A DNA stretch of 64,000 nucleotides from Vulcanimicrobiota bacterium (lineage in GTDB: Bacteria > Vulcanimicrobiota > Vulcanimicrobiia > Vulcanimicrobiales > Vulcanimicrobiaceae). Under the pieces are notes generated by a model that did no database searches, had not been told where the DNA came from, and was given only the letters and a program-made list of their open reading frames with translations. The translations under genes were made by a program, and so were the position numbers. Of this stretch, positions 41,753-50,128 are shown in pieces (position 1 is the first letter of the stretch; the number at the start of each line of letters is the position of its first letter). Location of the stretch: positions 132,916-196,915 of the forward strand of contig PLJL01000005.1 of assembly GCA_003140215.1 (NCBI GenBank). Direction: 5' to 3'.

Positions 41753-42760
41753 GTGTCGACGTCAAACCAACCAAAACCGCGCGTGCTATCCGGAATCGCG
41801 GCAACAGGCAAGCTTCACGTCGGAAACTATGTCGGCGCCATGCGCACGTGGGCGACCCTCCAGGACAGTTACGACAACTATTTCTTCATAGCGGACTTGC
41901 ACGCGCTGACGATACCCGAAGCGGTGCGTCCGGACGCGCTGCGGCAACGGACGCGTGAAATCCCCGCCCTGTACATCGCCTCGGGCATCGATCCCGCACG
42001 TTCGACGATTTTCTTGCAGTCCCACGTGCCGGCACATGCCGTTCTTGCATGGATCTTCGATTGTCTAACACCCGTTGGCTGGCTCGCCAGAATGACGCAG
42101 TACAAGTCGAAGTCACAGTCGAGTTCGCCGAGCGCCGGTCTCTTCACGTACCCATGTCTCCAGGCATCGGACATACTACTATACCAGCCCCGATTCGTTC
42201 CAGTCGGCGAGGACCAGCGGCAACACATTGAAATCACACGCGACATCGCGGAACGCTTCAACGCCATGTTCGGAGAGCTCTTCACGATACCGGATCCGTG
42301 GATCCCTACCGATGGCGCGCGCATCATGGGCCTCGACGATCCCACGGAGAAGATGAGCAAGAGTACCGCCGAGGTGCGGTCCGGTCACGCTATCGGCCTT
42401 CTCGATCCTCTGGAGACGATCCGTAAGAGCATCCTGCGCGCAGTTACGGATTCCCGAACGGCGGTCGACCGTGAAGACCTTTCACCGGCGGTAAACAATC
42501 TTCTCACGCTTTATCAAGTACTTTCGGACTCGACCCGCGACCAGACGCTCGAGAGGTTCCACGGAAAGGGCTATGGTGTCCTCAAGCGCGAGTTAGCGGA
42601 CGTCGCGAGCGAAGTCATCGGATCGATCCAAGGACGGTTCAAGGAGATTACGGCCGATCCGGCCTATATCGACGGCGTCCTCGCCGACGGTGCCAGACGG
42701 GCCGCCGCCGTCGCAGACGTGACGCTTGATCGCGCGAAGCGCCTGATCGGACTGACATGA
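41753..42760 (+). CDS. trpS: Tryptophanyl-tRNA synthetase
   Basis: 335 residues from GTG 41753. Class I synthetase: the HIGH motif appears as KLHVGNYVGAM (about 19-29) and KMSKS as EKMSKST (about 197-203); LTPVGWLARMTQYKSKS and DILLYQPRFVPVGEDQRQHI are bacterial TrpRS landmarks. Charges tRNA-Trp. Because it sits within the island, it may be an extra copy serving the island (resistance or tRNA-dependent chemistry) or the only genomic copy; the window cannot tell. No convincing Shine-Dalgarno. Its stop overlaps ATG 42757 of the chimeric trkA remnant. Confidence 0.95.
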   Translation: MSTSNQPKPRVLSGIAATGKLHVGNYVGAMRTWATLQDSYDNYFFIADLHALTIPEAVRPDALRQRTREIPALYIASGIDPARSTIFLQSHVPAHAVLAWIFDCLTPVGWLARMTQYKSKSQSSSPSAGLFTYPCLQASDILLYQPRFVPVGEDQRQHIEITRDIAERFNAMFGELFTIPDPWIPTDGARIMGLDDPTEKMSKSTAEVRSGHAIGLLDPLETIRKSILRAVTDSRTAVDREDLSPAVNNLLTLYQVLSDSTRDQTLERFHGKGYGVLKRELADVASEVIGSIQGRFKEITADPAYIDGVLADGARRAAAVADVTLDRAKRLIGLT

Positions 42761-42821
42761 AAGCTCTCGCAGCTTGCGCCGCATCTCAACTCCGAAGTTC
42801 AACACGGCCGCGCCTTGTGGC

Positions 42822-42993
42822 GCGCATCGCCGACCTGTCGCTGCCGCGCGGCAGCGTGATCGTTGCGGTGGATCACGGCGCCGGCGACGTCGTCGTTCCC
42901 AACGGCGACACGACGTTGCAGCGCGGCGACGACGTGATCGCGATGATCAAGCCCGACATGCGCTTGGGCGTCTGCGCCGCGCTGGTCGGCTGA
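42822..42993 (+). pseudogene. Displaced 3' end of the trkA-type gene (right repeat copy)
   Basis: Encodes the last 57 residues of the TrkA_C domain without the NAD-binding part. An ATG at 42757 opens a 78-codon frame of unrelated residues into this remnant, but the product would have no complete domain. Still directly followed by the DUF1304 gene (7 bases), the presumed original arrangement. Confidence 0.88.
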
Positions 42994-42999
42994 GGGCTC

Positions 43000-43359
43000 G
43001 TGCACACCGTCACGCTCGTTCTGGTCGCGATCGTGGCGCTCGAGCACCTGTATTTTCTCTACCTCGAGATGTTCAGGTGGACCAGCCCGTCGACGCTCAC
43101 GGCGTTCGGCCTCACGGCCGCATTCGCGGCCGAGTCGAAGACCTTAGCCGCGAATCAAGGCCTCTACAACGGCTTTCTTGCCGCCGGCCTGGTGTGGGCG
43201 CTCCTCGCGCCGGCGGTGCTGCAACGGCCGCTGATCCTCTTCTTCGCGGCGTGCGTGCTCGTCGCGGGCATCTACGGCGGGCTCACGGTCACGCGCCGAA
43301 TCCTGGTCATCCAAGCCGTGCCTGCCGCGCTCTGTCTCGCCACGCTCGCTTTCGGCTGA
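43000..43359 (+). CDS. DUF1304-family membrane protein
   Basis: 119 residues from GTG 43000, four hydrophobic segments. Landmarks are ALEHLYFLYLEMFRW and NQGLYNGFLAAGLVW, typical of DUF1304 (small inner-membrane proteins of unknown function). The first codons lie in the stretch that also matches the left side of the island (GCACACCGTC), so this gene was probably next to trkA before the insertion. Confidence 0.92.
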   Translation: MHTVTLVLVAIVALEHLYFLYLEMFRWTSPSTLTAFGLTAAFAAESKTLAANQGLYNGFLAAGLVWALLAPAVLQRPLILFFAACVLVAGIYGGLTVTRRILVIQAVPAALCLATLAFG

Positions 43360-43369
43360 GTCCGCCGCG

Positions 43370-43534
43370 ATGACGCAGGGCGAACCCGGGGCCGCGGCCG
43401 AGCCGGTCCAGCCCCAGGGCGATGCGGTGTGCTGGCTGCACCTGGTCTGCGAGTCGTGTGGGGCGCTGCTCGAGCGCGAGGGGGATCCGCATCGGCCGGG
43501 CTGCGACGCCGCGCCGCGCGAGGCTCGACCCTAG
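43370..43534 (+). CDS. Small Cys-containing protein (zinc-ribbon-like)
   Basis: 54 residues, ATG 43370, 10 bases after the DUF1304 stop. Four Cys and one His in the pattern CWLHLVCESCGALLE ... HRPGC (Cys 21, 27, 30, 45) suggest a small zinc-binding fold. The N-terminus is Ala/Pro/Glu-rich. Too short for most gene finders; no Shine-Dalgarno of note. Function unknown. Confidence 0.55.
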   Translation: MTQGEPGAAAEPVQPQGDAVCWLHLVCESCGALLEREGDPHRPGCDAAPREARP

Positions 43535-43592
43535 CCGTTGATCCTGGCGGGGTGATCGGGGAAGCGACCACTTTGCTCCGGAGACGACCAGC

Positions 43593-44585
43593 ATGCAGAC
43601 ACAATGGCCCGCCTTGGGGCCGACCATCGACTTCTCGTCGCTCGACGCGAGCGCCGGCTGGAACTCGGTGAACCAGCCGGGGAGCGGCGCGGGTCCGTTC
43701 GGCGCCGCACAACCCGACGCGATCGCGCGCCCATGGTGGACCTGCGGAACCACCGCAGCGACGCAACCCGGCGGCGCGTTCGGCGGCGCGTTCGGCGGCG
43801 ACGGCTCTGGCGGCAACGGTGTCTCCGGGCTCCTCTCGGGCCTCCTCTCCGTCTTGCAACAGCTCGTCGGCGCGTTGCTCAACGGCGCGTCGCCGGCCGG
43901 GACGCCGCCGAACCAGGGGCCGGCGCCGAGTACGGGCGCGACCGGCTACGAACAGCCGTTCAGCAACGTCGACGTGAGCTCGACCGGCGATCCCCACATC
44001 GCCGAAGTCGGGACGAGCGTCGGGCCGGGCGGCGGCGGCCCGGTCGACGTGCGCTGGGACAGCATGACCGGCCATGACGATCTCGTCCACAGCAACCAGA
44101 TCGAAGGTGGATATCGGGTCTCGACGGCGGTCACGACGCCCGACGCCAACGGCGTCACCTACAACCAGTCCGCAACCGTGCACACCAACTTCGATCAAGC
44201 CGCGGTCACGATGAACCGCGACGGGTCGTACTCGATCTTCGACAACTTGAATGAGGTCGCGCTCGGCAAAGGTGAGTCGGCGACGCTCTCGGGCGGTGAA
44301 ACCGTCACCGCGAACCAGGACGGTTCGCTGACGGTCGGTGCGAACAACGGCGGCGCAGGTTCCATCGCGACGACGCTGCGCAGCACCAGCGCCGGGGTCG
44401 ACGTGACGACGCACGCCCAGGGACTCGCGCTCGGCGGCGACGCGATCACCCACGGCGCGCCCAAAGGACGCGCCGTCCACGCGCCGCACGCTCGACCCGC
44501 GCACCATCACCGCAAAGCTGCCGCCCCGAACTCGTCAGCGGGCGCCGCCACGCCGGTCGGTACCGAAGCACCGCTAGCGTTGTGA
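43593..44585 (+). CDS. DUF1521-like protein with GDPH self-cleavage motif
   Basis: 330 residues. Residues 60-110 are Gly/Ala-rich with a short hydrophobic stretch; from about 120 to 285 runs a beta-rich domain beginning NVDVSSTGDPHIAEVG. The GDPH motif (132-135) is the site at which DUF1521/MIIA proteins such as rhizobial NopE1 cleave themselves on binding calcium. The segment VDVRWDSMTGHDDLVHS and repeated strand pattern fit that domain. The tail is His/Lys/Ala-rich. No Sec signal peptide is present; export, if any, would use another route. Confidence 0.68.
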   Translation: MQTQWPALGPTIDFSSLDASAGWNSVNQPGSGAGPFGAAQPDAIARPWWTCGTTAATQPGGAFGGAFGGDGSGGNGVSGLLSGLLSVLQQLVGALLNGASPAGTPPNQGPAPSTGATGYEQPFSNVDVSSTGDPHIAEVGTSVGPGGGGPVDVRWDSMTGHDDLVHSNQIEGGYRVSTAVTTPDANGVTYNQSATVHTNFDQAAVTMNRDGSYSIFDNLNEVALGKGESATLSGGETVTANQDGSLTVGANNGGAGSIATTLRSTSAGVDVTTHAQGLALGGDAITHGAPKGRAVHAPHARPAHHHRKAAAPNSSAGAATPVGTEAPLAL

Positions 44586-44592
44586 GCCGGCC

Positions 44593-45804
44593 TCAGTGCG
44601 TGTGGGTGAAGTTGCCTAGCGCGACGCCGGCGGAAACGATGCGGCGCAGCGCCTCGCGCATCCCGAGCGGTTCCTGCGGCCGGCCGACTTGCGCGAAGTA
44701 CAGCTCGGGATCGATGTTCAGCGTGCGAGTCTGCACCATCGTCACGCGATGCTCGGCCAGGAAGCGCTCGAGCGCCTCGACCTCGGCGCGCTCGTCGGTG
44801 ACGCCGGGATGGGTGAGCAAATTCAGCGAGACGCGCAGGCCGCGCCGTGCCGCGAGCGCGATCGATTCCAGCACGTCGTCGAGCGCGTATCCGATCGGAC
44901 GATAGTACGCCGCGCATACGTCGGGCCGGAACGAGTTCAAGCTGATCCGCACCGCTTGCAGCCCCGCGTCGATCAGGCGCGCGAGGCTGCCGGGCAGCGA
45001 GCCGTTGGTGTTGAGGTTGATCGTTCCGTTAGGGCGCCGGGCACGCACCGCCGCGATCGTACGTTCCAGCGTCGTCGCCCGCAGCAGCGGCTCGCCCTCG
45101 CAGCCTTGGCCGAACGACACGATGCCGTCCGGCACGCGTTCGAGGTGCCGGATCGCGATGCGCGCCACGTCGCCGGCGTCGGCTTCGAAGGCCACGCGTT
45201 GCTGCGGCGACGGCAAGCCGGCGTCGGGGGCGAGTTCCGAGATGCAGCCGACGCAGGCGGCGTTGCAGCGCGGCGAGACCGGCAGCGCGGCTTCGCCGCG
45301 TTCCAGAAAAACGTTCTGCGCGGTGAAACAGCCGTAGTCGTGCGAGCAGATCGCCAGCTGGGCGAGGGTACGGTTGCCCGGATCGTCGGCTTGGCGGCGG
45401 CGCAACAGCGCGTCGAGCTCGCCCTCGGCGAAGTAGCGCGGCGTCCAGTCCTCACTTTCGTCGGTGCGCATCGCCGCGACGTGGAGCGCATCGTCGACGA
45501 CGCAGGCGAAGGTGTATCCGAACAGCGGCAAGGCGGGTGCCTCGGGCAGTCGTCGATACGCCGGCAGCAGCAGTCGCGTGAAGCCGGCGGGGAGCAGCGC
45601 CGCCAGCGCGGTGCGGCGTGACGCGACGCCGCCGCCGCGCAGCAGCGGGGCACGTCCGGGCAACATCGTGCTCACCGTGCCGGGGGGCGCCGGGATGAGT
45701 TCCTCGCTCCGGGGCGAGCGTTCGATCCCGCCGTCGGCGAGCGGCGAACGCGTCTCGTCGAAGAAGATCCGTCCGCGGGCATCGGTGTAGGCCAGCCCGG
45801 TCAT
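44593..45804 (-). CDS. Radical SAM protein of unknown substrate
   Basis: 403 residues. The [4Fe-4S]-AdoMet site is CNAACVGC (Cys 180, 184, 187; CX3CX2C), followed by the barrel with SFGQGCEGEPLL (GEP motif), NLNTNGSLP and VRISLNSFRPD. About 170 residues precede the barrel and match nothing I know; they may bind the substrate. Start ATG 45804 overlaps the dapF stop (TGATG), so it belongs to the hfq-dapF operon. Confidence 0.9.
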   Translation of the reverse strand: MTGLAYTDARGRIFFDETRSPLADGGIERSPRSEELIPAPPGTVSTMLPGRAPLLRGGGVASRRTALAALLPAGFTRLLLPAYRRLPEAPALPLFGYTFACVVDDALHVAAMRTDESEDWTPRYFAEGELDALLRRRQADDPGNRTLAQLAICSHDYGCFTAQNVFLERGEAALPVSPRCNAACVGCISELAPDAGLPSPQQRVAFEADAGDVARIAIRHLERVPDGIVSFGQGCEGEPLLRATTLERTIAAVRARRPNGTINLNTNGSLPGSLARLIDAGLQAVRISLNSFRPDVCAAYYRPIGYALDDVLESIALAARRGLRVSLNLLTHPGVTDERAEVEALERFLAEHRVTMVQTRTLNIDPELYFAQVGRPQEPLGMREALRRIVSAGVALGNFTHTH

Positions 45805-46574
45805 CAGACGACCTGCTCGAACTCCCGCACGGCGTCGCCGATGAGCGTTGCGCGTTCGCCCGGCTTCCACTGCACCTCGAGCACCCCGCCCGGAACGTCC
45901 AGCACGACCGGTGCGGCCGCCTCGCCGGCCGCAATCAGCACCGCCGCGACCGCGACCGCGCCCGTTCCGCACGCCTGCGTCGCGCCCGCGCCGCGTTCCC
46001 AATGCCGCACGCGCCAACGATCGCCGCGGCGGGCGACGAAATGCACGTTGGTGCCGCCCGGATAGCGCGCGTCGCGCTCGATCCGCGGGCCGACCCGGTC
46101 CACGTCGACGTCATCGACGTCGTCGACGCGCACCACGACGTGCGGGTTGCCCACGTCCACCGCCGTCGCGAGCAAGCCCGCGACCTCGTGCGGCTCGCCG
46201 ATGCGCGGCTCGCCCATCTCGACCGCGACGCGGTAGGGCTGACGCGAAAGGATCCGCGTCGCGATGGGGCCGGCGGTCGTCTCGACCGTCGCCGCGTCGA
46301 TGCCGTCGTGCTCGTCGAGGTAGCGGGCCACGCAGCGCATCCCGTTGCCGCACATCTCCGCATCGCTGCCGTCGGCGTTCACGATGCGCATCCGCGCATC
46401 GTAGTGCTCCGAGGCTTGCAGGAACAGAACCCCGTCGGCTCCGACGCCGTCGGAGCGGTCACAGATGCGCCGGGCGAACGCGGCCGGATCGTCGACCGCC
46501 GCTAGACGCTCGTCGACAAGCACGAAGTCGTTCCCGGTTCCGTTCGTCTTGACGATCGGAACGCCGGTCGTCAC
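45804..46574 (-). CDS. dapF: Diaminopimelate epimerase
   Basis: 256 residues from GTG 46574. Interconverts LL- and meso-diaminopimelate for lysine and peptidoglycan. The two catalytic Cys are C75 (EMCGNGMRC) and C202 (ACGTGA); NGTGNDFVLVDE marks the N-terminus. GTGA overlap with hfq upstream and TGATG overlap with the radical SAM gene downstream. Confidence 0.96.
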   Translation of the reverse strand: MTTGVPIVKTNGTGNDFVLVDERLAAVDDPAAFARRICDRSDGVGADGVLFLQASEHYDARMRIVNADGSDAEMCGNGMRCVARYLDEHDGIDAATVETTAGPIATRILSRQPYRVAVEMGEPRIGEPHEVAGLLATAVDVGNPHVVVRVDDVDDVDVDRVGPRIERDARYPGGTNVHFVARRGDRWRVRHWERGAGATQACGTGAVAVAAVLIAAGEAAAPVVLDVPGGVLEVQWKPGERATLIGDAVREFEQVV

Positions 46575-46843
46575 GGCGCGACCGCCTCCGCGTCTTCCCG
46601 GACGAGGGGAGCGGCGACCGCGCCGTTCGGCGAGATCGTCGAGACCGCGTGCTTGTAGATCAGATGCGCCTTCTTCTCGGATTCGATGACGATCGTGAAG
46701 GAATCGAAGCCCTTCACCACGCCCCGCATCTGAAACCCGTTGACGAGGTAAATGGTGACGGGCACGGCTTGGCGCTTCACTTCGGACAAGTAGGCGTCTT
46801 GGAGCTGCGGCGGGCGCGGTCCTGAGTTTGTCGGCGGGGTCAT
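46571..46843 (-). CDS. hfq: RNA chaperone Hfq
   Basis: 90 residues. Sm1 region VTIYLVNGFQMRGVVKGFDSF and Sm2 motif YKHAVSTI (quoted in parts) define a hexameric Hfq that pairs small RNAs with mRNAs. The tail after the Sm fold is short, as in many non-enteric Hfq proteins. ATG 46843 has AAGG 7 bases ahead. It lies 35 bases after miaA, the classic miaA-hfq order, and overlaps dapF. Confidence 0.96.
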   Translation of the reverse strand: MTPPTNSGPRPPQLQDAYLSEVKRQAVPVTIYLVNGFQMRGVVKGFDSFTIVIESEKKAHLIYKHAVSTISPNGAVAAPLVREDAEAVAP

Positions 46844-46878
46844 ACGAGAGCCTTATCCCCAGCCCGCTGGACTCCCGT

Positions 46879-47793
46879 CTACCAATAGGCGCCGATCCGC
46901 TCGAGCAGCTCCGGGCCGGTGAGCGCAACGATCTCCGGTTCGGTCCGAAACCACGTCGCCTGGCGCTTTGCGTAGCGCCGCGTGTTTCGGATGAGTTGCG
47001 CACGCAGCTCGGCGTCGGTGGATAAGCCCGCCAAGTACGCCAAGGCCTCGCGATAGCCGACGGCGTCGGCCGCAACGGCGCCGGCACCGACACGCTCGGC
47101 TTCTTCCAGCAGCCCGTTCGCGAGCATCGACTCGACGCGACGCGCGATGCGCCGTTCGAGCTCATCGGGTTCGATCGTGAGATAGAGTTTGCGGAACGGA
47201 ATGCCGCGCGTCCGAAGATTCGAACCGTCGTGCTGCGCCTCTCCAAGGACCGCGGCGTGTCGCGGGGCGGCTGGGCTGCGTTGGGCGAGCGCGATCTCGA
47301 GCGCGCGCGCCACGCGATACGGGTCGTTTGGCGCGATCGTGAGCGCACGCCCGGGCGCGAGCGCCCGCAGCCAGTCCGCTAGCACGGCAGGCGGATGCAC
47401 GCGGGCTTCGTGGGCGAGGCGTTCGCGCAGGACCGGATCGTAGATCGACGACAGCGTGACGTCACCCGTGAGCGCGCGCACGTAGAACCCGGTCCCGCCG
47501 ACGACGAGCGCGCGCTTTCCGCGCGCGCGAATCTCCTCGATCGCACGCAGCGCGTCGGCGACGAAACGCGCGGCCGAATAGCGGTCCTGCGGGTCGACGA
47601 AGCCGACGAGATGATGCGGCACGCGAGCGCGCTCGGCATCGCTGGGCGCGGCCGTGCCGATCGGCATCCCGCGGTAGACCTGCCGTGAGTCCGCACCGAC
47701 GATCTCAGCGCCGAACCGCTCGGCCAGCTCGAGCGCGAGCGCGCTCTTGCCCGACGCCGTCTGGCCGGCGAGGATCAGGACGCCCGGCGTCAC
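46879..47793 (-). CDS. miaA: tRNA dimethylallyltransferase
   Basis: 304 residues from GTG 47793. Adds dimethylallyl to A37 of UNN-reading tRNAs. P-loop GQTASGKSAL (about 10-19), DSRQVYRGMPIGTA (conserved Asp-Ser and Arg), VGGTGFYVRAL and the C-terminal RNTRRYAKRQATWFR. The product is the substrate of MiaB, also encoded in this window (61146-62549). GTGA overlap with mutL. Confidence 0.96.
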   Translation of the reverse strand: MTPGVLILAGQTASGKSALALELAERFGAEIVGADSRQVYRGMPIGTAAPSDAERARVPHHLVGFVDPQDRYSAARFVADALRAIEEIRARGKRALVVGGTGFYVRALTGDVTLSSIYDPVLRERLAHEARVHPPAVLADWLRALAPGRALTIAPNDPYRVARALEIALAQRSPAAPRHAAVLGEAQHDGSNLRTRGIPFRKLYLTIEPDELERRIARRVESMLANGLLEEAERVGAGAVAADAVGYREALAYLAGLSTDAELRAQLIRNTRRYAKRQATWFRTEPEIVALTGPELLERIGAYW

Positions 47794-49457
47794 ATCCGTT
47801 TGAAGAGCCGGGCGATGTGGTCGGGTTCGAGGCGCACGATCGTGGGGCGGCCGTGCGGGCAGTGCATCGGGTTCTCGCAGCGCTGCAAGCGCTCGACGAG
47901 CGCCGTCATCTCCGGATACTCGAGCTTCTCGCCGGCGGTTACCACCGAATGGCACGCCAGCGACGCCCACACGCGCTGATCGGCGTCGAGCCCGCGAGCG
48001 TCGTCGGCAAGGCACGCGATGAACTCGGCGACGTCGAACGGCCGCGTACGGCCCGCGTGCACGAGTCGCGCCGGCGTCGCCGTCACGCGGTAGGCGCGCT
48101 CGCCGAATGGCTCGACGTGTAAACCGCCCGCGGCCAGCGACTCGAGCGTCGCATCGAGCCGGTCGGCGTCTTCGGGCCGGACTTCGAACGTGTAGGGGAT
48201 GAGCAGCCGCTCGGCGGCGGCGTGCGCGGACGCGTTTGCCGCGAGTTGCTCGAAGACGATGCGTTCGTGTGCGGCGTGCTGGTCGATGAGCACCACGGCG
48301 TCGCCGTCGCTGGCGAGGATGAAGGTGCGGTCGATCTGAGCCAGCACGCGCAGCGTTTTGCGTTCGGTGCCGGCGACGGGCGCGCTCGGCGCCAGCAACG
48401 TGTCGGCCCAGTCCACCGGCACGCTTCCGGACTCGCGTGACGGCGGCGCAAACGAGATCGAGCGTTCGAGCCGCTCGACGGCACCGCGGCGCAACGCCGA
48501 CCCGATCGCATCCTTGACCGCGGCGACGACGCGGTCGCCGTGGCGCAGGCGTACGTCGCTCTTGGTCGGGTGGACGTTGGGATCGACTTCAGCGGCGGGG
48601 ATCTGCAGGTACAGCACCCCGTACGGATGCCGTCCGACCATCGCGAAGGTGCGGTACGCCGCGGCCCAGGCGCCGCTCACCAGCGTGCTGCGCAGCAGCC
48701 GCCCGTTCACGAACAGGATCTGGTTGCGGCGATCGGGGCGGTCGTCACCCGGCGAGCTGACCCAACCGCTGACGGCGGCGTGACGGTCCTCCGAACGCAG
48801 CGGAACCATCGCCGCCGCCGCGCCGAAGACGTGCCGCAAACGCGGCGCGAGATCCTCACCGGGCGCGAACGCGAACGCGGTCTTGCCGTCGTGCTCGAGC
48901 GTGAACCCAACCTGCGGATACGCCAGCGCGAGCGTCGCCAGCCACGACGCGATGCGCGCGAACTCCGCGGCCGGTGATCGCAGGTACTCGCGCCGCACCG
49001 GGACGTTGCCGAACAGCTCGCGCACCACGACGCGCGTCCCGAGCGGCCCCGCCAGCGGCCGCGGTTCCCCGATCGCGTCGGCGTGCGCATCCAGCGCCGT
49101 CGCGAGGTCGGCACCGGTAGTACGCGACACGACGGTCACCTTGGCGACCGCCGCGATCGAGGCGAGACCTTCGCCCCGAAAACCCAACGTGTCGACGTGC
49201 GCCAACTCCGCCGCGCCGGCGATCTTCGAGGTGGCGTGCCGCGTCACGGCCAGCGGGAGATCGGCCGGCGCGATGCCCACGCCGTCGTCCGCGACTTCGA
49301 TCTCGATCAGGCCGCCGCCGCGCACGCGCACCGCGATTCGGGTCGCGTCGGCGTCGAGCGCGTTCTCGACGAGCTCCTTGACGACCGAGAGCGGCCGCTC
49401 GATGACCTCGCCGGCCGCGATCTGACCGATCGTCTGTGGGTCTAGGAGCCGGATCAC
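47790..49457 (-). CDS. mutL: DNA mismatch repair protein MutL (endonuclease type)
   Basis: 555 residues from GTG 49457. GHKL ATPase domain with ENALDADATRI, DDGVGI, TSKI and GFRGEGLASI; then the C-terminal dimerisation domain with DQHAAHERIVFE, which fits DQHA(x)2E(x)4E, and CPHGRP. These are the metal-binding motifs of MutL proteins that nick DNA themselves, as in bacteria without MutH. The GTG overlaps the VOC-gene stop and the end overlaps miaA. Confidence 0.96.
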   Translation of the reverse strand: MIRLLDPQTIGQIAAGEVIERPLSVVKELVENALDADATRIAVRVRGGGLIEIEVADDGVGIAPADLPLAVTRHATSKIAGAAELAHVDTLGFRGEGLASIAAVAKVTVVSRTTGADLATALDAHADAIGEPRPLAGPLGTRVVVRELFGNVPVRREYLRSPAAEFARIASWLATLALAYPQVGFTLEHDGKTAFAFAPGEDLAPRLRHVFGAAAAMVPLRSEDRHAAVSGWVSSPGDDRPDRRNQILFVNGRLLRSTLVSGAWAAAYRTFAMVGRHPYGVLYLQIPAAEVDPNVHPTKSDVRLRHGDRVVAAVKDAIGSALRRGAVERLERSISFAPPSRESGSVPVDWADTLLAPSAPVAGTERKTLRVLAQIDRTFILASDGDAVVLIDQHAAHERIVFEQLAANASAHAAAERLLIPYTFEVRPEDADRLDATLESLAAGGLHVEPFGERAYRVTATPARLVHAGRTRPFDVAEFIACLADDARGLDADQRVWASLACHSVVTAGEKLEYPEMTALVERLQRCENPMHCPHGRPTIVRLEPDHIARLFKRM

Positions 49458-49819
49458 GCCGCGATTAGCTCGAGTCGGTTTCCGAACGGGTCGTTGACGA
49501 ACGCGCGGCGGATCCCCGGGACGCTGATGTCGTCGCGCACGTCGCACCCGGCCGCGCGCAGCCGCTCGACGAGCGCTTCGAGATCGCCGCAGCGCAGCGC
49601 GGGATGCGCCTTTGCCGAGGGTCGAAAGTCCGATTCGATTCCGAGGTGCAACTGCAGCTCGCCGCTGGCGAACCACGCCCCGCCGCGTTTGGCGAGCTCG
49701 GGCGGCTTGGGCAGCTCGGTCATCCCGCACGTCCCGACGTAAAAGGCGCGCGCGTCGTCCTCGCGTCCCGGAGGCATCGCGAGCTGCACGTGGTCGTAAG
49801 CCAGGAATGGAACGGGCAC
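49454..49819 (-). CDS. Small VOC/glyoxalase-family protein
   Basis: 121 residues from GTG 49819 (AAGGGGA 4 bases upstream). One VOC module: YDHVQLAMPPGREDDARAFY at the N-terminus (His as potential metal ligand), GELQLHLGIE, and DPFGNRLELI with the C-terminal Glu ligand. Substrate unknown. Head of the VOC-mutL-miaA unit; no relation to repair is evident. Confidence 0.87.
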   Translation of the reverse strand: MPVPFLAYDHVQLAMPPGREDDARAFYVGTCGMTELPKPPELAKRGGAWFASGELQLHLGIESDFRPSAKAHPALRCGDLEALVERLRAAGCDVRDDISVPGIRRAFVNDPFGNRLELIAA

Positions 49820-49942
49820 GGCGTCCCCTTCGCCGCGAACCGTCCGGCTACCGGGCAGGCGGCGGCAGGATCTGGTCGACGGGCACGGCGTCGTCGGGGA
49901 AAGCCAGCGGCACCGGCGGTTTCGGCAGCAGCAGAAGAGGAC

Positions 49943-50038
49943 GTGGTTCAGATTCGTCCGATCACCGTGGCAGCGTATTATCGCATGGGCGAGGTCGGGA
50001 TCATCGGCCCCGACGAGCGCGTCGAGCTGCTTGACAGC
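49943..50038 (+). pseudogene. 5' remnant of a Uma2-family gene
   Basis: GTG 49943 with AGAGGA before it opens VVQIRPITVAAYYRMG and GIIGPDERVELLD, which is the conserved N-terminus of Uma2 (DUF820, PD-(D/E)XK nuclease-like) proteins. After this the similarity stops and the frame continues into unrelated sequence. The whole 49820-50161 stretch (342 bases) between the VOC gene and mutS holds no intact gene. Confidence 0.6.
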
Positions 50039-50128
50039 GCACTCACCGCAGTGTGCTGCTCGTCGGGTTGCCGCATGGTGTCCGCTTCGTGGCTGCGCGT
50101 TGTCGCCCTGGCAGTTGAAGCGCGTGAA

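Larger units (their letters stand above)
39559..42821. mobile_element. Putative genomic island inserted at the trkA 3' end
   Basis: A 3.26-kb segment between the direct repeats. Its central part (about 39680-41700) is visibly richer in A and T than any other region here and uses codons such as AAT, TTT and ATA that are rare nearby. It carries four genes and no recognisable integrase, transposase or toxin. Structure (gene 3' end restored on one side, displaced remnant on the other) is that of an integrative element that uses a gene 3' end as attachment site, now without its recombinase. Confidence 0.65.

Noticed and set aside
42757-42993. 78-codon gene after trpS
   Set aside because: Only a chance start fused to the displaced trkA 3' end; no complete domain. 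Treated as a pseudogene remnant.
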